Part shown: piece by piece, positions 54,032 to 63,720 of the stretch | Position numbering within the stretch: the first letter of the stretch is position 1 | How the letters are laid out: each line of letters starts with the position of its first letter | Assembly (NCBI GenBank): GCA_905221605.1 | Contig: CAJNDS010002366.1 | Location: 366,001 to 430,000, forward strand | Length of the DNA: 64,000 bases | Reading direction: 5' to 3' | From: Symbiodinium natans | Lineage: Eukaryota > Sar > Dinophyceae > Suessiales > Symbiodiniaceae | Position numbers and translations under genes: made by a program | The notes under the pieces: model-generated | Databases searched by the model: none | The model's input: only the letters and a program-made list of their open reading frames with translations | What the model was told of the DNA's origin: nothing

Positions 54032-54486
54032 GGAGGGGCATATGGTTATGGCCCATCGTACGGTTGATTTCTTCTGTCTGTGTCTCCAATTGAACTTTAC
54101 ACGTACCTCAACATTTTCAATTTTCCATCTTGGACTCTCAACTGAATTCCACGACAAATTGCAGGATTACCAGAGAAGCAGGTCCGAAAGCCCGCCCTAA
54201 GCCCAGCATTGCACATTAGCCCAACAGGATAAGCGCTGGCGCGCCTGTCTGAGGGTTCCGGGTTTGGGTCTGACGCTTGGCTCTTAGGGTTCGAACTTGG
54301 GTCGTTGTGCATGGTACACTTTGAGCAGTTGCCGATTGTAGATAAAAAAATAGTAAACAGGGTTGGTTTCGAGTTTCCCCTGGCCTTGGGGGCATTCAGT
54401 TCAAGGTTGCCAAGTTTCAACCACCACGACGAGCCAGTGCGTGCCACAATTTCTGGCCAAAGGCATCTGTTTTTTTGTTTACACAT

Positions 54487-54660
54487 GCAATGGCTGCAAA
54501 CGCGGTCAAGGCACTCCGTCTCATCATGGTCATCCTATGTCGTCATCATCAGCAGCAGAAGTATGCAGAGCAGTTGCAGCAGCCCATCCTTGCAATCGCT
54601 TTCCAGAGCAACGATGCCCGAGTCCATGTTAGCCGAGCCAAAGGGCTGGTGCCTTCAGGG
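54487..54660 (+). CDS. clear exon, helical
   Basis: MAANAVKALRLIMVILCRHH, QQQKYAEQLQQPILA and FQSNDARVHVSRAKGLV. Codon bias is good and the borders uncertain. It ends at a telomeric array. The family is not recognised. Confidence 0.5.
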
Positions 54661-54710
54661 CTTAGGGTTTAGGGTTTAGGGTTTAGGGTTTAGGGTTTAG
54701 GGTTTAGGGA
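54659..54710 (+). repeat. telomere-type array (TTTAGGG)~7
   Basis: Clean units, starting GCTTAGGG. Confidence 0.95.
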
Positions 54711-54789
54711 TCTTCCAGCCCAAAGACAGCGAGTGTGAGGGTTCAGGTCGCATGCATGGCCCCCTCGTGCATGGCCCTCTCGGCATGAT

Positions 54790-54853
54790 GTCTTCCGAGC
54801 GGGCGCCATGGACGCTGTAGCCCCACTCCAGGCCAGTCTCGCCGAACCCTTGT
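54790..54853 (+). CDS. candidate exon
   Basis: VFRAGAMDAVAPLQASLAEP, then LW, with strong third-position G/C. It runs into the 9-bp repeat. Confidence 0.4.
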
Positions 54854-55036
54854 GGTTTAGGGTTTATAGAGCTTATAGGGTTTATAGGGTTTATGGGGTT
54901 TATAGGGTTTATAGGGTTTATAGGGTCTATAGGGTTTATAGGGTTTATAGGGTCTATAGGCTTTATAGGGTTTAGAGGGTGTATGGGGTCTGTAGGGTCT
55001 ATATAGGGTTTGTAGGGTGTATAGGGTGTATAGGGC
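54854..55036 (+). repeat. 9-bp tandem GGGTTTATA, telomere-like
   Basis: About 20 copies of GGGTTTATA with GGGTCTATA and GGGTGTATA variants. It resembles TTTAGGG with two extra bases. A Lys-Pro-Tyr frame on the minus strand is an artefact. Confidence 0.92.
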
Positions 55037-55783
55037 TTTTTTGGTTAAGGGCTTCGGCTTCGTTGTTTCGGACTTGGGATGCGGGGAGGGGGGAGGGCTG
55101 GGCTTTGGCTGGCAAAGTGCCCAATCTTGCTGAAACCCCAACGCTGAACAGCTCAAGGAAGCCTCGTGTCATCTTAAAGGTCTTTCAAAAGCCTCCTTAC
55201 TCTGCCAAGCCAAAAAACAACCACAACCTTTGAAAGTTCACATATGGGTCACTGCACGGCGCATATTGAGTGTTGCCGACTGGGATGAAACTCCATCTAG
55301 GCAAGCCCCAATTGCTTGGAAGCCGGGCGCTTTAACCCGAGGTTCCCCCCTAAGCAAAGTTTGGATATCGCTGCGGCGTCTGGTGCAGGGCAGGAGCAGG
55401 CTTCAACTGAGGGGTAGCTCTCCATCTTTGAGGGTGGGCTTTGGGGCTTCTGTGGCCAAACTTCTAAAGCCTTTTCCCGGCGCCTTGCCTGCCCAGTCTG
55501 CCCCATGCGTAGCCGAGACGAGGCCAGAGAGGGCCCTGATTCTCGCTCTGGGTTTAGACAGGTGCGCAGATCTTGTATGGTGGGCTTAAATGTTTTAGAG
55601 ATAGCATTAATAAGCGATTCGGGTCCAGGAATTTAGGTGTTACTTGTAGGGTCTGCATCAGGTGAAAACTGAAAAACCTGATGTTTCCGAAGCTGATCTT
55701 CCCTACTAGTTGTTTCCCGACGCCATCACCAAGCTTTGACACGGCATGGCATGTTCATGTAAGAGCTTCCCAAAAAATCTGAA

Positions 55784-55822
55784 CCCTAAACCTACTTGGG
55801 TTTAGGGTTTAAGGTTTAGGGA
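55784..55822. repeat. head-to-head telomeric hairpin
   Basis: AACCCTAAACC, a TACTT spacer and GGGTTTAGGGTTT form a near-perfect inverted repeat. Confidence 0.85.
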
Positions 55823-55925
55823 CTTACACGAATGCGCAGCGGTGAGGTTGGTTGCCCTTGAGTAGAGGTTAAATTCGCAGAGGAACAGACGTGCACCCTG
55901 AGGCCCTGCAGCCCTCACTGTGGGT

Positions 55926-55985
55926 TAGGGTTTAGGGTTTAGGGTTTAGGGTTTAGGGTTTAGGGTTTCGGGTTTAGGGGTTCAG
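55926..55985 (+). repeat. telomere-type array
   Basis: Eight units, one TTTCGGG. Confidence 0.95.
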
Positions 55986-56081
55986 GATCTCATGGCAACA
56001 GTAAAATCCCCAGCTCCATGATCTCTGTCAGGTAGGAGTGGGCTTCTTGGGTGTTGGCAGAGTCCACTCCGAACTCCGGGC

Positions 56082-56152
56082 CCTAAACCCTAAACCCTAA
56101 ACCCTAAACCCTAAACCCTAAACCCTAAACCCTAAACCCTAAACCCTAAACA
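56082..56152 (-). repeat. telomere-type array (CCCTAAA)10
   Basis: Perfect units. Confidence 0.97.
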
Positions 56153-56470
56153 GGCCTGCGGGGCTTGGTGCAAGCACCCTGAATGCATTGCTGTCGTGCT
56201 CCAGAAGTCCGAAGCACAGCAAGGAGCAGGCAAGCTTCAGAAAACAGGTTCATGTTCCTTTAAGCCCAAACCCTCAAGCCTGAACAAATCTCTCAATTTT
56301 TTGGGGCTCAATGCCAAAGGCAGGTAACCGGGCTCTGTTGTTCTTGTCGTTTTTTGTTTCAGGTCCTTGCACAAGATTTTAAAGTGACTAAAAACGCTCA
56401 AGACGCGGGTACAGCTTTTCGGGGGATTCGATTTATCGCTTTCGGGTTGTGGGCTTAAAGGACACTTCCC

Positions 56471-56611
56471 TAATAATAATAAGAAGAATAAGAATAAGAA
56501 TACGAAGAATAATAATAATTTTCATAATAATAATAATAGTAATGGCAATAATCATAATAATAGTGATAATAATTACAATAAGAATAATAGTGATAATAAT
56601 CATAATAAAAT
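56471..56611. repeat. AAT-rich trinucleotide tract
   Basis: AATAATAATAAGAAGAATAA with AAG, CAT and GAT interruptions. Confidence 0.92.
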
Positions 56612-57013
56612 AATCAGGAGCTTAAGCCTGGAGTGGAGAGACCCAGAAGCGGGATCGGGGCAGAGAGTGAAGAAGACGTGTGCGGGCCCTAATCAGCCTT
56701 CAAGTTCGAGCGAGCCTCAGACCCGAACCTTCCAAGAGCAATCCATGTGCTGCTGAGCTTGAGGCTAGGAATTACATGAGGGAAGGTCGAACCCCAAATC
56801 TCCGACATCTTGAAGCATGTAGGGTGTGGGGAGGTGTAGGTTTCTGTATAGTTCTCTGAAATCTGAAGTCCAAACTGTCAAGCCTTACACCGAAGTGTGC
56901 ACCAGCCTGCGCCACATTGCAGTTTCCTGACCTTTGCTTGGCCTTGGGCTCTGGGGCTTCTCGCTGTAGGGGCAGTAGGCCCGCGGATTCTCGTTAAGGA
57001 TCCAGAGAGGTGT

Positions 57014-57112
57014 GAGGGAGGGGAGGTGTAAGAGGCCCACATTCCTCAAATAGGCTGTAAATTAGTAAGGTAGCCTTGATAACGGAATGTAGACCCCTTA
57101 CACTCCCTCCCT
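57014..57112. mobile_element. family H palindromic element (single copy seen)
   Basis: ~30-bp terminal inverted repeats, GGGAGGGGAGGTGTAAGAGG..CACATTCC and GGAATGTAGACCCCTTACACTCCCTCCC. Confidence 0.75.
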
Positions 57113-57317
57113 GCTTCGTACCAACCTGATGGCCATCACCGAGAGAAGGTTGAGACTGAACACAAAATCCAGGCCTGAAAAAACCCGAAAGCTAGCTCCA
57201 AGTTTCAATCCAAGGTCTCCCGTCCCTGATTTTCCTGGGAGTGTGGTTCATGGTTTTGTGCCTCGGCCTGCAAGGCCAACACTGGTAACCCCCGTGGAAG
57301 AGCGGGTCAGCAGGGTT

Positions 57318-57366
57318 TGGAGTTTAGGGTTTAGGGTTTCGGGTTTAGGGTTTAGGGTTTAGGGTG
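57318..57366 (+). repeat. telomere-type array
   Basis: Seven units, one TTTCGGG. Confidence 0.94.
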
Positions 57367-57369
57367 GTT

Positions 57370-57766
57370 CTAAGGGTTGGAGTGGCAGAAGGTTTTCAGC
57401 ATCCAGATGTGCACCTCTTCACGTAGTTGGTCAACCCGGCGTATTTGCATAAAACTCTGGGAACGATCCACAAGATTCGAAACATGGTCTAAACCGGCGC
57501 CACCGCGTCGCCCGAGACTGCCTTGAACCCCGTAGCCTTGCGGGTACCTGGCAAGAAATGCAAGGGTCCCCGCTTCGTTTCCTTCGTTTGAGGGCATCGA
57601 GCACGGTTGGATTTTGATGGAGGCAAGCTCTGCCAGTCTTCGGGTCCTCGCATGTTATGACCACAGACAAGTCTCTTTTCATGCGAGTTTCATAGGCACC
57701 TCTAGCATGACAGCACGGCCTTCTGCCAATGCCTGCGAGCTCAGACCAGTTGGCACACTGGGGCAT
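57370..57766 (-). CDS. minus-strand coding-like segment
   Basis: Two minus frames look coding in turn: GAYETRMKRDLSVVITCEDP (57600-57720) and SNLVDRSQSFMQIRRVDQLR, then EEVHIWMLKTFCH (57375-57500). A TGCCAG|GTACCC site lies between them. Exon borders are not resolved and the family is unknown. Confidence 0.42.
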
Positions 57767-58112
57767 CGTGAGGTGCCTATAAACCTAAGCTGAGTATCCA
57801 TGCCGTCCATGTCTCGGGAGTGCAGGTTGGCCGCCTGGGCCATCTCTCAAATCTGCTTCTGAGGCGGTTTGGGTCACTTGAGGAAACATCTCACCAGGCA
57901 TCGGCCACTCTCTTTGCTGGGAACCGACATTGGGCGTTGTGAGCCACGCGTCGTCCAGGATTCTTTTCCTCCCATTTTGACGTGCTCACGCGGAGGCAGT
58001 TTCCCAGATCAACTCCTAGCATTGCCTTACCAGGCCACGTTGGACCTCTTCTACGATTTTAGGACTTCTGGAGCGGAAGCACCACCTGTCAACATAGATA
58101 CGGATACGGATC

Positions 58113-58172
58113 ACTCGGCAACGCTGCACTTGGCCCTTGTTTGCTCAGCCACGCTGCGCTTGGCCCTTGTTT
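58113..58172 (+). repeat. ~28-bp tandem duplication
   Basis: CAACGCTGCACTTGGCCCTTG and CCACGCTGCGCTTGGCCCTTG in tandem. Confidence 0.85.
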
Positions 58173-58188
58173 AATCGGGCGTGTCGAA

Positions 58189-58587
58189 TCATGAGTGCTT
58201 GGAAACCAGCAACGGCCTTGACACTTTTGGAGGTTTCAAACTGAGTTCATTCTGCACTGCCACTGTAGCATGAAGAAGGCAAGTGTGCTGGCCCTCTATG
58301 ATTGCGCGTGTGGGTAACATTTGCATTCGGCTTGCCTGTAGGCCTTTGTTCAACAATCCTGGGCATTTCATGTGCTGTAAGGATGCCTGGGATCCCTTCA
58401 TCCGTGGCAGCGATATCGTGTGTTCTGCTAGACATCTCGCCATCTCGTCATAGGAGCCTTGAGCTCGAGATATGGGTTCGGTTGCCGGAACTTGCCCTGC
58501 GATTTTAGCAGCTTTCTTGCAACTGAAGATGGCGGGCCGACACAGTTTGACAGGCTCCTTGCTTTGGTGACACTTGTCATATGGCAT
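58189..58587 (-). CDS. minus-strand coding-like segment
   Basis: The 132-codon minus frame is coding-like at its start (AIFSCKKAAKIAGQVPATEP). A second frame is better later (DIAATDEGIPGILTAHEMPR). At least one splice or frame change is implied. Confidence 0.4.
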   Translation of the reverse strand: MPYDKCHQSKEPVKLCRPAIFSCKKAAKIAGQVPATEPISRAQGSYDEMARCLAEHTISLPRMKGSQASLQHMKCPGLLNKGLQASRMQMLPTRAIIEGQHTCLLHATVAVQNELSLKPPKVSRPLLVSKHS

Positions 58588-58762
58588 CCTAGACGAGGCC
58601 TTTTTCCTCTGGTTTCCTTGCGGCCGAACAATGCCGGTGTTTCTCGTCTGTGCTGAGCGCCGGGCGTTTGCTCCTGTCGTGTCTCCTGCGTGTGCTCCTG
58701 ATGGATCAGGCCTTGGCCTGGGTGCCGTGCATCAAGATTTGTTTGAAGTGCGGACATTTTAC

Positions 58763-58832
58763 ATTTTTCCTTACTGGGTTTAAGAGGACCATATTCAGGA
58801 ACAAAAACTCAGAGGGTTTTAAGGGCCATCCT
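58763..58832 (+). repeat. family I dispersed repeat
   Basis: TTTTTCCTTACTGGGTTTAAGAGGA leads to ACTCAGAGGGTTTTAAGGGCCATCC. It matches 7264-7336. Confidence 0.65.
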
Positions 58833-58834
58833 TG

Positions 58835-60530
58835 AAAGCAATGGCAGTGACTGGCTGCTGTAGCTCTGATGGACTAGGCTGAAATCAGAAGGGGCGCGCG
58901 GTGAAAGAGGTCTTGCAGGTCAGTGGGTTGCGCGCGCACAGGAAAACACAAACAAGCACATCCTGTAAGGGTCGGCGTTGCACCTTGGTCCTAAGCAGGC
59001 CCGTAGAGAACGTAAGCTTGGCTCTTGCGCTTGCGGGGATAGTTTGCGATGATGGCTTGAGGCGTTTAATTATGCCCTTGGCCTTGGGAATGTTGCCCTG
59101 AGGCATCAAATCGTCCGCATCATATGGCGCGAGAGGCCCTGCTGTTCCGCTCGGCTCACGTTTGGAGGGTGATGCTAGAGTTGAAGGGCATGGAAATTAC
59201 CTGGGCTTGGGCCATTCCGAGGTTGAATCGGGAACGGCAAGTAAAACCCCGAACCTCGAAGTCCTTAACCACCTAAGTTATTCTCCGAATGTGTTGGAAG
59301 GTGAAGGCCTTCATCTCTACACACATCAGCGATTCCCTTAAACAAAGGTCCGCTGAGTGCCATTGACGCCTGGCTTCGCATTCATGATTATGACCATGAT
59401 CACCCTGTGGAGTCGAGAGTCTCAGATATTCTAAACAACCTCAGAGCGTTTGAACAAATTCTGTTGCTTGTTTTCGAGTAAATGTTACATGGATACATAA
59501 AAAGGCAAGTGATTGAGATTTTTTCAAAGAGGTCGAGCATGAGTTCGCTTAGAGCAGCTTTTCTGAAGCTACCCAGCATTTATTTGGATCTGTGTTTATC
59601 AGTTGTTGACGTTATATATCGGCCATTGATGAGTTGATGCCCAGTCTCATGGACTTATATGGAAACTCAACATTTTGCTAAGTGCCCAGAATCGACTATG
59701 ATGTGTTTTCTTGCATAGTTCTACTTCTTTGGTGCTCTTCGGATCGTATGCTGGGTGTTTTTTTTTGCGTGGGGTTACAGGCTGCGGGACCCAAGTAACG
59801 ATTGCTTTAGGACTGTCCAACCACGAAAAATCGTCAAAGGGTTGGCGCTTTCAAGCCTTCGGCGTCAGAAAGCACAAGAGGTTTTTACTGGTTTGCGATT
59901 CATATCTAAGTTTTAAGAGGGGCTACATGGGCCCTAAATATGGTCACTTACCTTCCTTCAAGGCATTTGAAACATGGGCCCTGGGTTTGAAAACGCTATA
60001 GACATATATATATATATATGTGTATGTATATATATATATATATATCTATCTATGGGCTCCAATTAAGGGCCCGCGAAGGGCCCTTGCAACAACCCTAAGA
60101 TTATAGGTGCCATTTGCTTTGGCGTCGAGTATTCTAGCAGCATTTCGGAAGGCAGCGCTTTCGAGACAAGCGTGCCGCACACCAAGCAGGCTTCTCTACG
60201 TATCTGACGCAACTTGTCCGCCGACATCCCCAAAGTTTCCTTAAGGCTGTACTCTGCATGGCATATTGATGCGCCTAAACCCTAAGCTGCGTCGGCCACC
60301 AGAGAAATGGGAGGGCCGAGCAAGCTCCCAGGCAGGCTCATGCAGCCATCCCTGGCCTTTGGGTGTGTCAGTTAAGCCAGGGGCCCCCACAGAGACAGCT
60401 CCGAGTGCCACTTCCCTTTGCCCAACGCCGCCCTCATGCCCCCCATAGGTCGGCTTCAAAGAAGAAGATGGAGTTAAAGTGAGTTTCCTGGAAGTGCGTT
60501 GGGTGCTTGAGGTGAAGGCGGCCCATCAAC
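58835..60530. other. stretch without a supported gene
   Basis: A 96-codon plus frame (59711-60001) and a 60-codon frame (60266-60448) are open but have weak or mixed bias. A TA microsatellite lies at 60003-60052. Confidence 0.4.
60003..60052. repeat. TA/TATG microsatellite
   Basis: ATATATATATATATATGTGTATG, then more TA units ending TATCTATC. Confidence 0.92.
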
Positions 60531-60534
60531 CAAA

Positions 60535-60618
60535 TGGGGTTTACGAAAGAAGGGACCCCTCAGAGACCCCCAAATAGTAGGACCCCAATAAGGTACCCCC
60601 GAATTTCGGAAACCCCCC
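60535..60618 (+). mobile_element. family B MITE-like element
   Basis: TGGGGTTTACGAAAGAAGGGA leads to GAATTTCGGAAACCCCCC. It is a short copy. Confidence 0.88.
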
Positions 60619-61039
60619 AGTGCATGTCACTATAAGGGTACCCTAAACCGTATGACAAGAGCCGTCGTGTCATTCAAGGTATGTTAGTGCTCACCTTGTG
60701 ATGGGGGGCTGAAATCTAGAAAACCCTAAACCCTACACCGTGCAATCTGGCAGCTTTGTGGCTTGACAAGCGTACTCCTGGGAAGCAGGGCGAGCACAAG
60801 CAAGCGGGGGAGTAGCTTTGTGGCTTGAATCCTCCGAGGGGGGGGAGGAAGCAGAGAGGCTGCGCTTCATGGATCTGGGCTTTGGGATGGGTATGGAGAT
60901 TAGGATTCAAGGCCCGGGCCTGAACTCAAAAGGCAGACCGCTGTTGCTGACGCAGAAAATGGGCACACGATGACCACGCAGTTTATGAGCTGTGCAGGAG
61001 CATAGGCCGCATGGAGAACATATAGTTTGTGCCTGTTCA

Positions 61040-61185
61040 TGAATCCGAGAGATCTGAAAGATGGAGTTGAAAAGCACTGCTGGCGGTGTGCAGCGAAACC
61101 CTCGGCATGCGCCAAGGAAGACGGGGTTTTTGGTTCTGCATTTTTCGGCTTCAGTACCCGAAGCCCCAAAAGAGTTAGACCCGTA
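61040..61185 (+). CDS. candidate exon, Cys/Lys-rich
   Basis: DLKDGVEKHCWRCAAKPSAC, then AKEDGVFGSAFFGF. Codon bias is strong. The acceptor is near GAATCCGAG. The family is not recognised. Confidence 0.48.
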
Positions 61186-61525
61186 GAGGCTTCCCGAAGA
61201 GACCGAGGTACAGATTCGGCCACTGGTATGCTTGGACGCCGGGTGCTTCTGTGAAAGTCTTGCTCGTGATGTCGGCCACACTGCTAGCTCCTGACGCGGC
61301 AAAGGGGGTTGGGTTCAGGGCTTTGGCCTACAGGTTTAGACGTCGGGCTTAGCTTCTATTTCAAGTTTCACTGAGGGTCAAGATAAGATGGAATCGGCGT
61401 ATAGATCTGAGTCCTGAACACGGTGGTCAGCCCTAGTGTGGTTGCGACGTGTAACTCTCATGAAGAGTGGCTTAGGCTTGTGAGAAAGAATCTGGTTACT
61501 GCCGGTGCCATGCTGCCATCAAACT

Positions 61526-61645
61526 GAAATCCCGAATTGAGGGGGGGGGGGGGGGGGGGGGGGGAGGGTATTGGGTCCTTATGAGAAGGGAATCCCACTA
61601 TTTGGGGGTCTATAAGGGCTCCCTTTTTTTCGTAACCCCCCATAT
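61526..61645 (-). mobile_element. family B element with poly-G core
   Basis: The inverted pattern ATTGGGTCCTTATGAGAAGG..TATTTGGGGGTCTAT..TTTCGTAACCCCCC is clear. A run of 24 G (61541-61564) replaces the 5' part. Confidence 0.78.
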
Positions 61646-61752
61646 CAGGCCAATGAATTCCAACACCGGGCATCTCGAATCACAGGGGCTATAAGTACCC
61701 CAAGTGGGGTTATAAGTATAGTTACCATACTTAGACCCCTAGTTATAACTAC

Positions 61753-61889
61753 CCATGAACCTGGAAGCAGGATCGAATCCGCCGCTAAGGTTGCCGGCGG
61801 CCTCGGCCACAGTGCGCTGTCGCGTGCATCCATACAGGCCTGCAGCAAGCACCGGCTTCCTTGGGAGGTTGCTCATGAGCAGCCTCCCA
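61753..61889 (+). CDS. clear coding segment
   Basis: EPGSRIESAAKVAGGLGHSA, then LSRASIQACSKHRLPWEVAH. Third-position G/C is very high and there is no ATG start. The 3' end is the palindrome GGGAGGTTGCTC-AT-GAGCAGCCTCCC. The family is not recognised. Confidence 0.52.
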
Positions 61890-61927
61890 AACCCTATACC
61901 CTAAACCCTCAACCCTAAACCCTAAAT
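61888..61927 (-). repeat. telomere-type array
   Basis: CCCTAAA with CCCTATA and CCTCAAC variants. Confidence 0.9.
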
Positions 61928-62199
61928 AAACCCTTAAGGTTCTAACCGTTCGGACCAGAAGGCTTTATTTCGACAGGGTTTAGCCTACGGCGGAAGGGAA
62001 ACTCTGAGCGTGGCAAGATAGAAGGAAGAGCACGCGTAGTTGTTTGCTCTTTGGCTCAAGACCTCAGGCCCCAAGCGAGATTAGGAGTCCTAAGTAGGCC
62101 CAGAACCCAAAAAGGAGGAGGGTGTCGGGCTTAGGGCTGTGGAGGCTTCAATGCAATTCAGGGCTCTTTGAAGTAACATGGCCCTGGGACACCTCCCAG

Positions 62200-62439
62200 G
62201 AGTCTTTATGGCGATCATGGATATGGATTGCAGATCCAGATGGTGGTGAGTCGGCCCATGAAGGCGTGGCTGCTTTGCGACCACAATACCAAACACGGAA
62301 GCAAGAGCCCCTGCAGCCGGGAGCGCATAGGACTTTCAAGCCGCAACAGCTTTCGGTTCACCCGCATGCAGTACTGACAGGCGGCCACGTCGTGGGAGTG
62401 GTGGTGTCGATTGGTTTCTTGGGCCCAACCTTACAAGAT
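62200..62439 (+). CDS. clear 80-codon exon
   Basis: Exactly 240 bp lie between ACACCTCCCAG|GAG and TTACAAGAT|GTAAAG: ESLWRSWIWIADPDGGESAH, VAALRPQYQTRKQEP and VLTGGHVVGVVVSIGFLGPT. The 172-codon ATG frame that contains it continues into intron and a family A element. Its last third is hydrophobic. The family is not recognised. Confidence 0.6.
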
Positions 62440-62590
62440 GTAAAGTTGGGGTTCGGAGGTTTGGGGTCAGGGCTTAGAGCTACAGCTGTGCGCTGCCTGT
62501 TCTTTGCTCGCACAGTATCGGTTCCGCTCGCAGCATTTGACAGAACTTTCTTTCGTGAACTGCAAACGCTGAACTCTTGCAGCCAGGCAT

Positions 62591-62681
62591 ACCAGCATGG
62601 GTTTCTTTACCCTATGACCCCTAAGAAAGACCCTTTATAGGGTGGATTCTTGGGATTGTTGGCCTAATAGCAGATCCTGGT
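62591..62681 (-). mobile_element. family A MITE-like element
   Basis: ACCAGCATGGGTTTCTTTAC leads to GGCCTAATAGCAGATCCTGG. Both ends are slightly decayed. Confidence 0.8.
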
Positions 62682-63157
62682 AACTTGTTGTCTGGAAGCC
62701 AAGCTTGTGTCCATATGTTGAAACAAAGAAGAGCGAGTTCGGATTGGGTGGCATTAAGCAGCACAAACCATCTTTCTCTGCATGTGGCCTGGAGACGTGG
62801 CGCATTAGCACATGCAATCTCGCGTTTAAGGGCTAAATGTCATACCTATACCCTCCGAGGTTCACAGATGCTATCGGGAGTTGATGCCTGCATTCGTCTG
62901 TCTTCGTAGCTGCTTCACAAGAGGGCGTCTTCTCCTGTTCAGGTCGGCCTGGTGTTTATGATGTATTGCGAAGCTTGGGGGCCAGATCACAGGTTCTTAA
63001 ACTCACGACTTTGATCCCTAGCAAGGGTATGTATGGTATTGAATGGAAGATCACGGCAAAAAACTGACTGCCCAACCACGTCTCAGAGCAAGACCCCTTC
63101 CTTCCAGATCATCCCAAGAGCCCAGGTATCCCGAACCATCCTGAAGACCCCATTACC

Positions 63158-63208
63158 CCAAACCCTAAACCCTAAACCCTAAACCCCAAACCCCAAACCC
63201 TAAACCGC
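63158..63208 (-). repeat. telomere-type array
   Basis: Seven units, two CCCCAAA. Confidence 0.94.
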
Positions 63209-63235
63209 TTCCTCTGACTCCTGGTGCCCCAAAAG

Positions 63236-63380
63236 CAAGGCGGCATGCTCATCTTCGCCTTGCTGCTGTCGTTGATCACCTCCTCTTTTGAAGAGTTCCT
63301 TTGGCACTTGCGGCATGGCTCCATCCCGGTGGTGGAAGGCGCGGGTTCTGTGAAGGTTCCGTGCCTCTTCGGCCTCAAAG
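63236..63380 (+). CDS. membrane-protein exon
   Basis: Between TGCCCCAAAAG|CAA and CTCAAAG|GTTTCAG the frame reads QGGMLIFALLLSLITSSFEE, FLWHLRHGSIPVVEG and SVKVPCLFGLK. The first segment is a probable membrane helix. The exon leaves one base that completes Asp with the next exon. The family is not recognised. Confidence 0.62.
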
Positions 63381-63385
63381 GTTTC

Positions 63386-63415
63386 AGGGTTTAGGGTTTA
63401 GGGTTTAGGGTTGAG
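63386..63415 (+). repeat. short telomere-type tract in intron
   Basis: Four TTTAGGG units between the two exons of the same gene. Confidence 0.92.
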
Positions 63416-63586
63416 GGGTTTCCAGCCCAGGGCTCTCATGTTGTCGTTTTATGGCGGGTGAGATGTGAGGGGTGCGCCCTGGTGCCCCAAAGCTGCTTGA
63501 AACTGCAAGTTTAGATGAGCCACTCTCCCCCGCCAGGGCTGTCAAGGTATTTTAAATCTGGCTTGAGAGGGGGCTTTGACACACAG

Positions 63587-63720
63587 ATGTTCTGGCAGTG
63601 GCTCTCCCAGCAGGTGACCACATCGTGATACTGGGGTACGACTCCTCGGCCGCCATCATGATCGAGGAACAGCAACATAGCTTGGGCTTGCGATCATGGA
63701 GTTGCACCTGCAGCAAATGA
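63587..63720 (+). CDS. second exon of the membrane-protein gene
   Basis: After TGACACACAG|AT the phase matches the preceding exon: DVLAVALPAGDHIVILGYDS, then SAAIMIEEQQHSLGL. TGA at 63718-63720 may be the stop, unless a donor lies just before it. A minus-strand frame is a shadow. Confidence 0.58.

Larger units (their letters stand above)
55600..57010. other. repeat-rich stretch without a supported gene
   Basis: It holds telomere-type tracts at 55784-55822 (inverted), 55926-55985 and 56082-56152, and a long AAT-rich tract. No frame has convincing coding bias. Confidence 0.5.

Noticed and set aside
62122-62640. 172-codon frame as a single-exon gene
   Set aside because: It continues past a good donor at 62439 into non-coding sequence and a family A element. 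Only 62200-62439 is kept.
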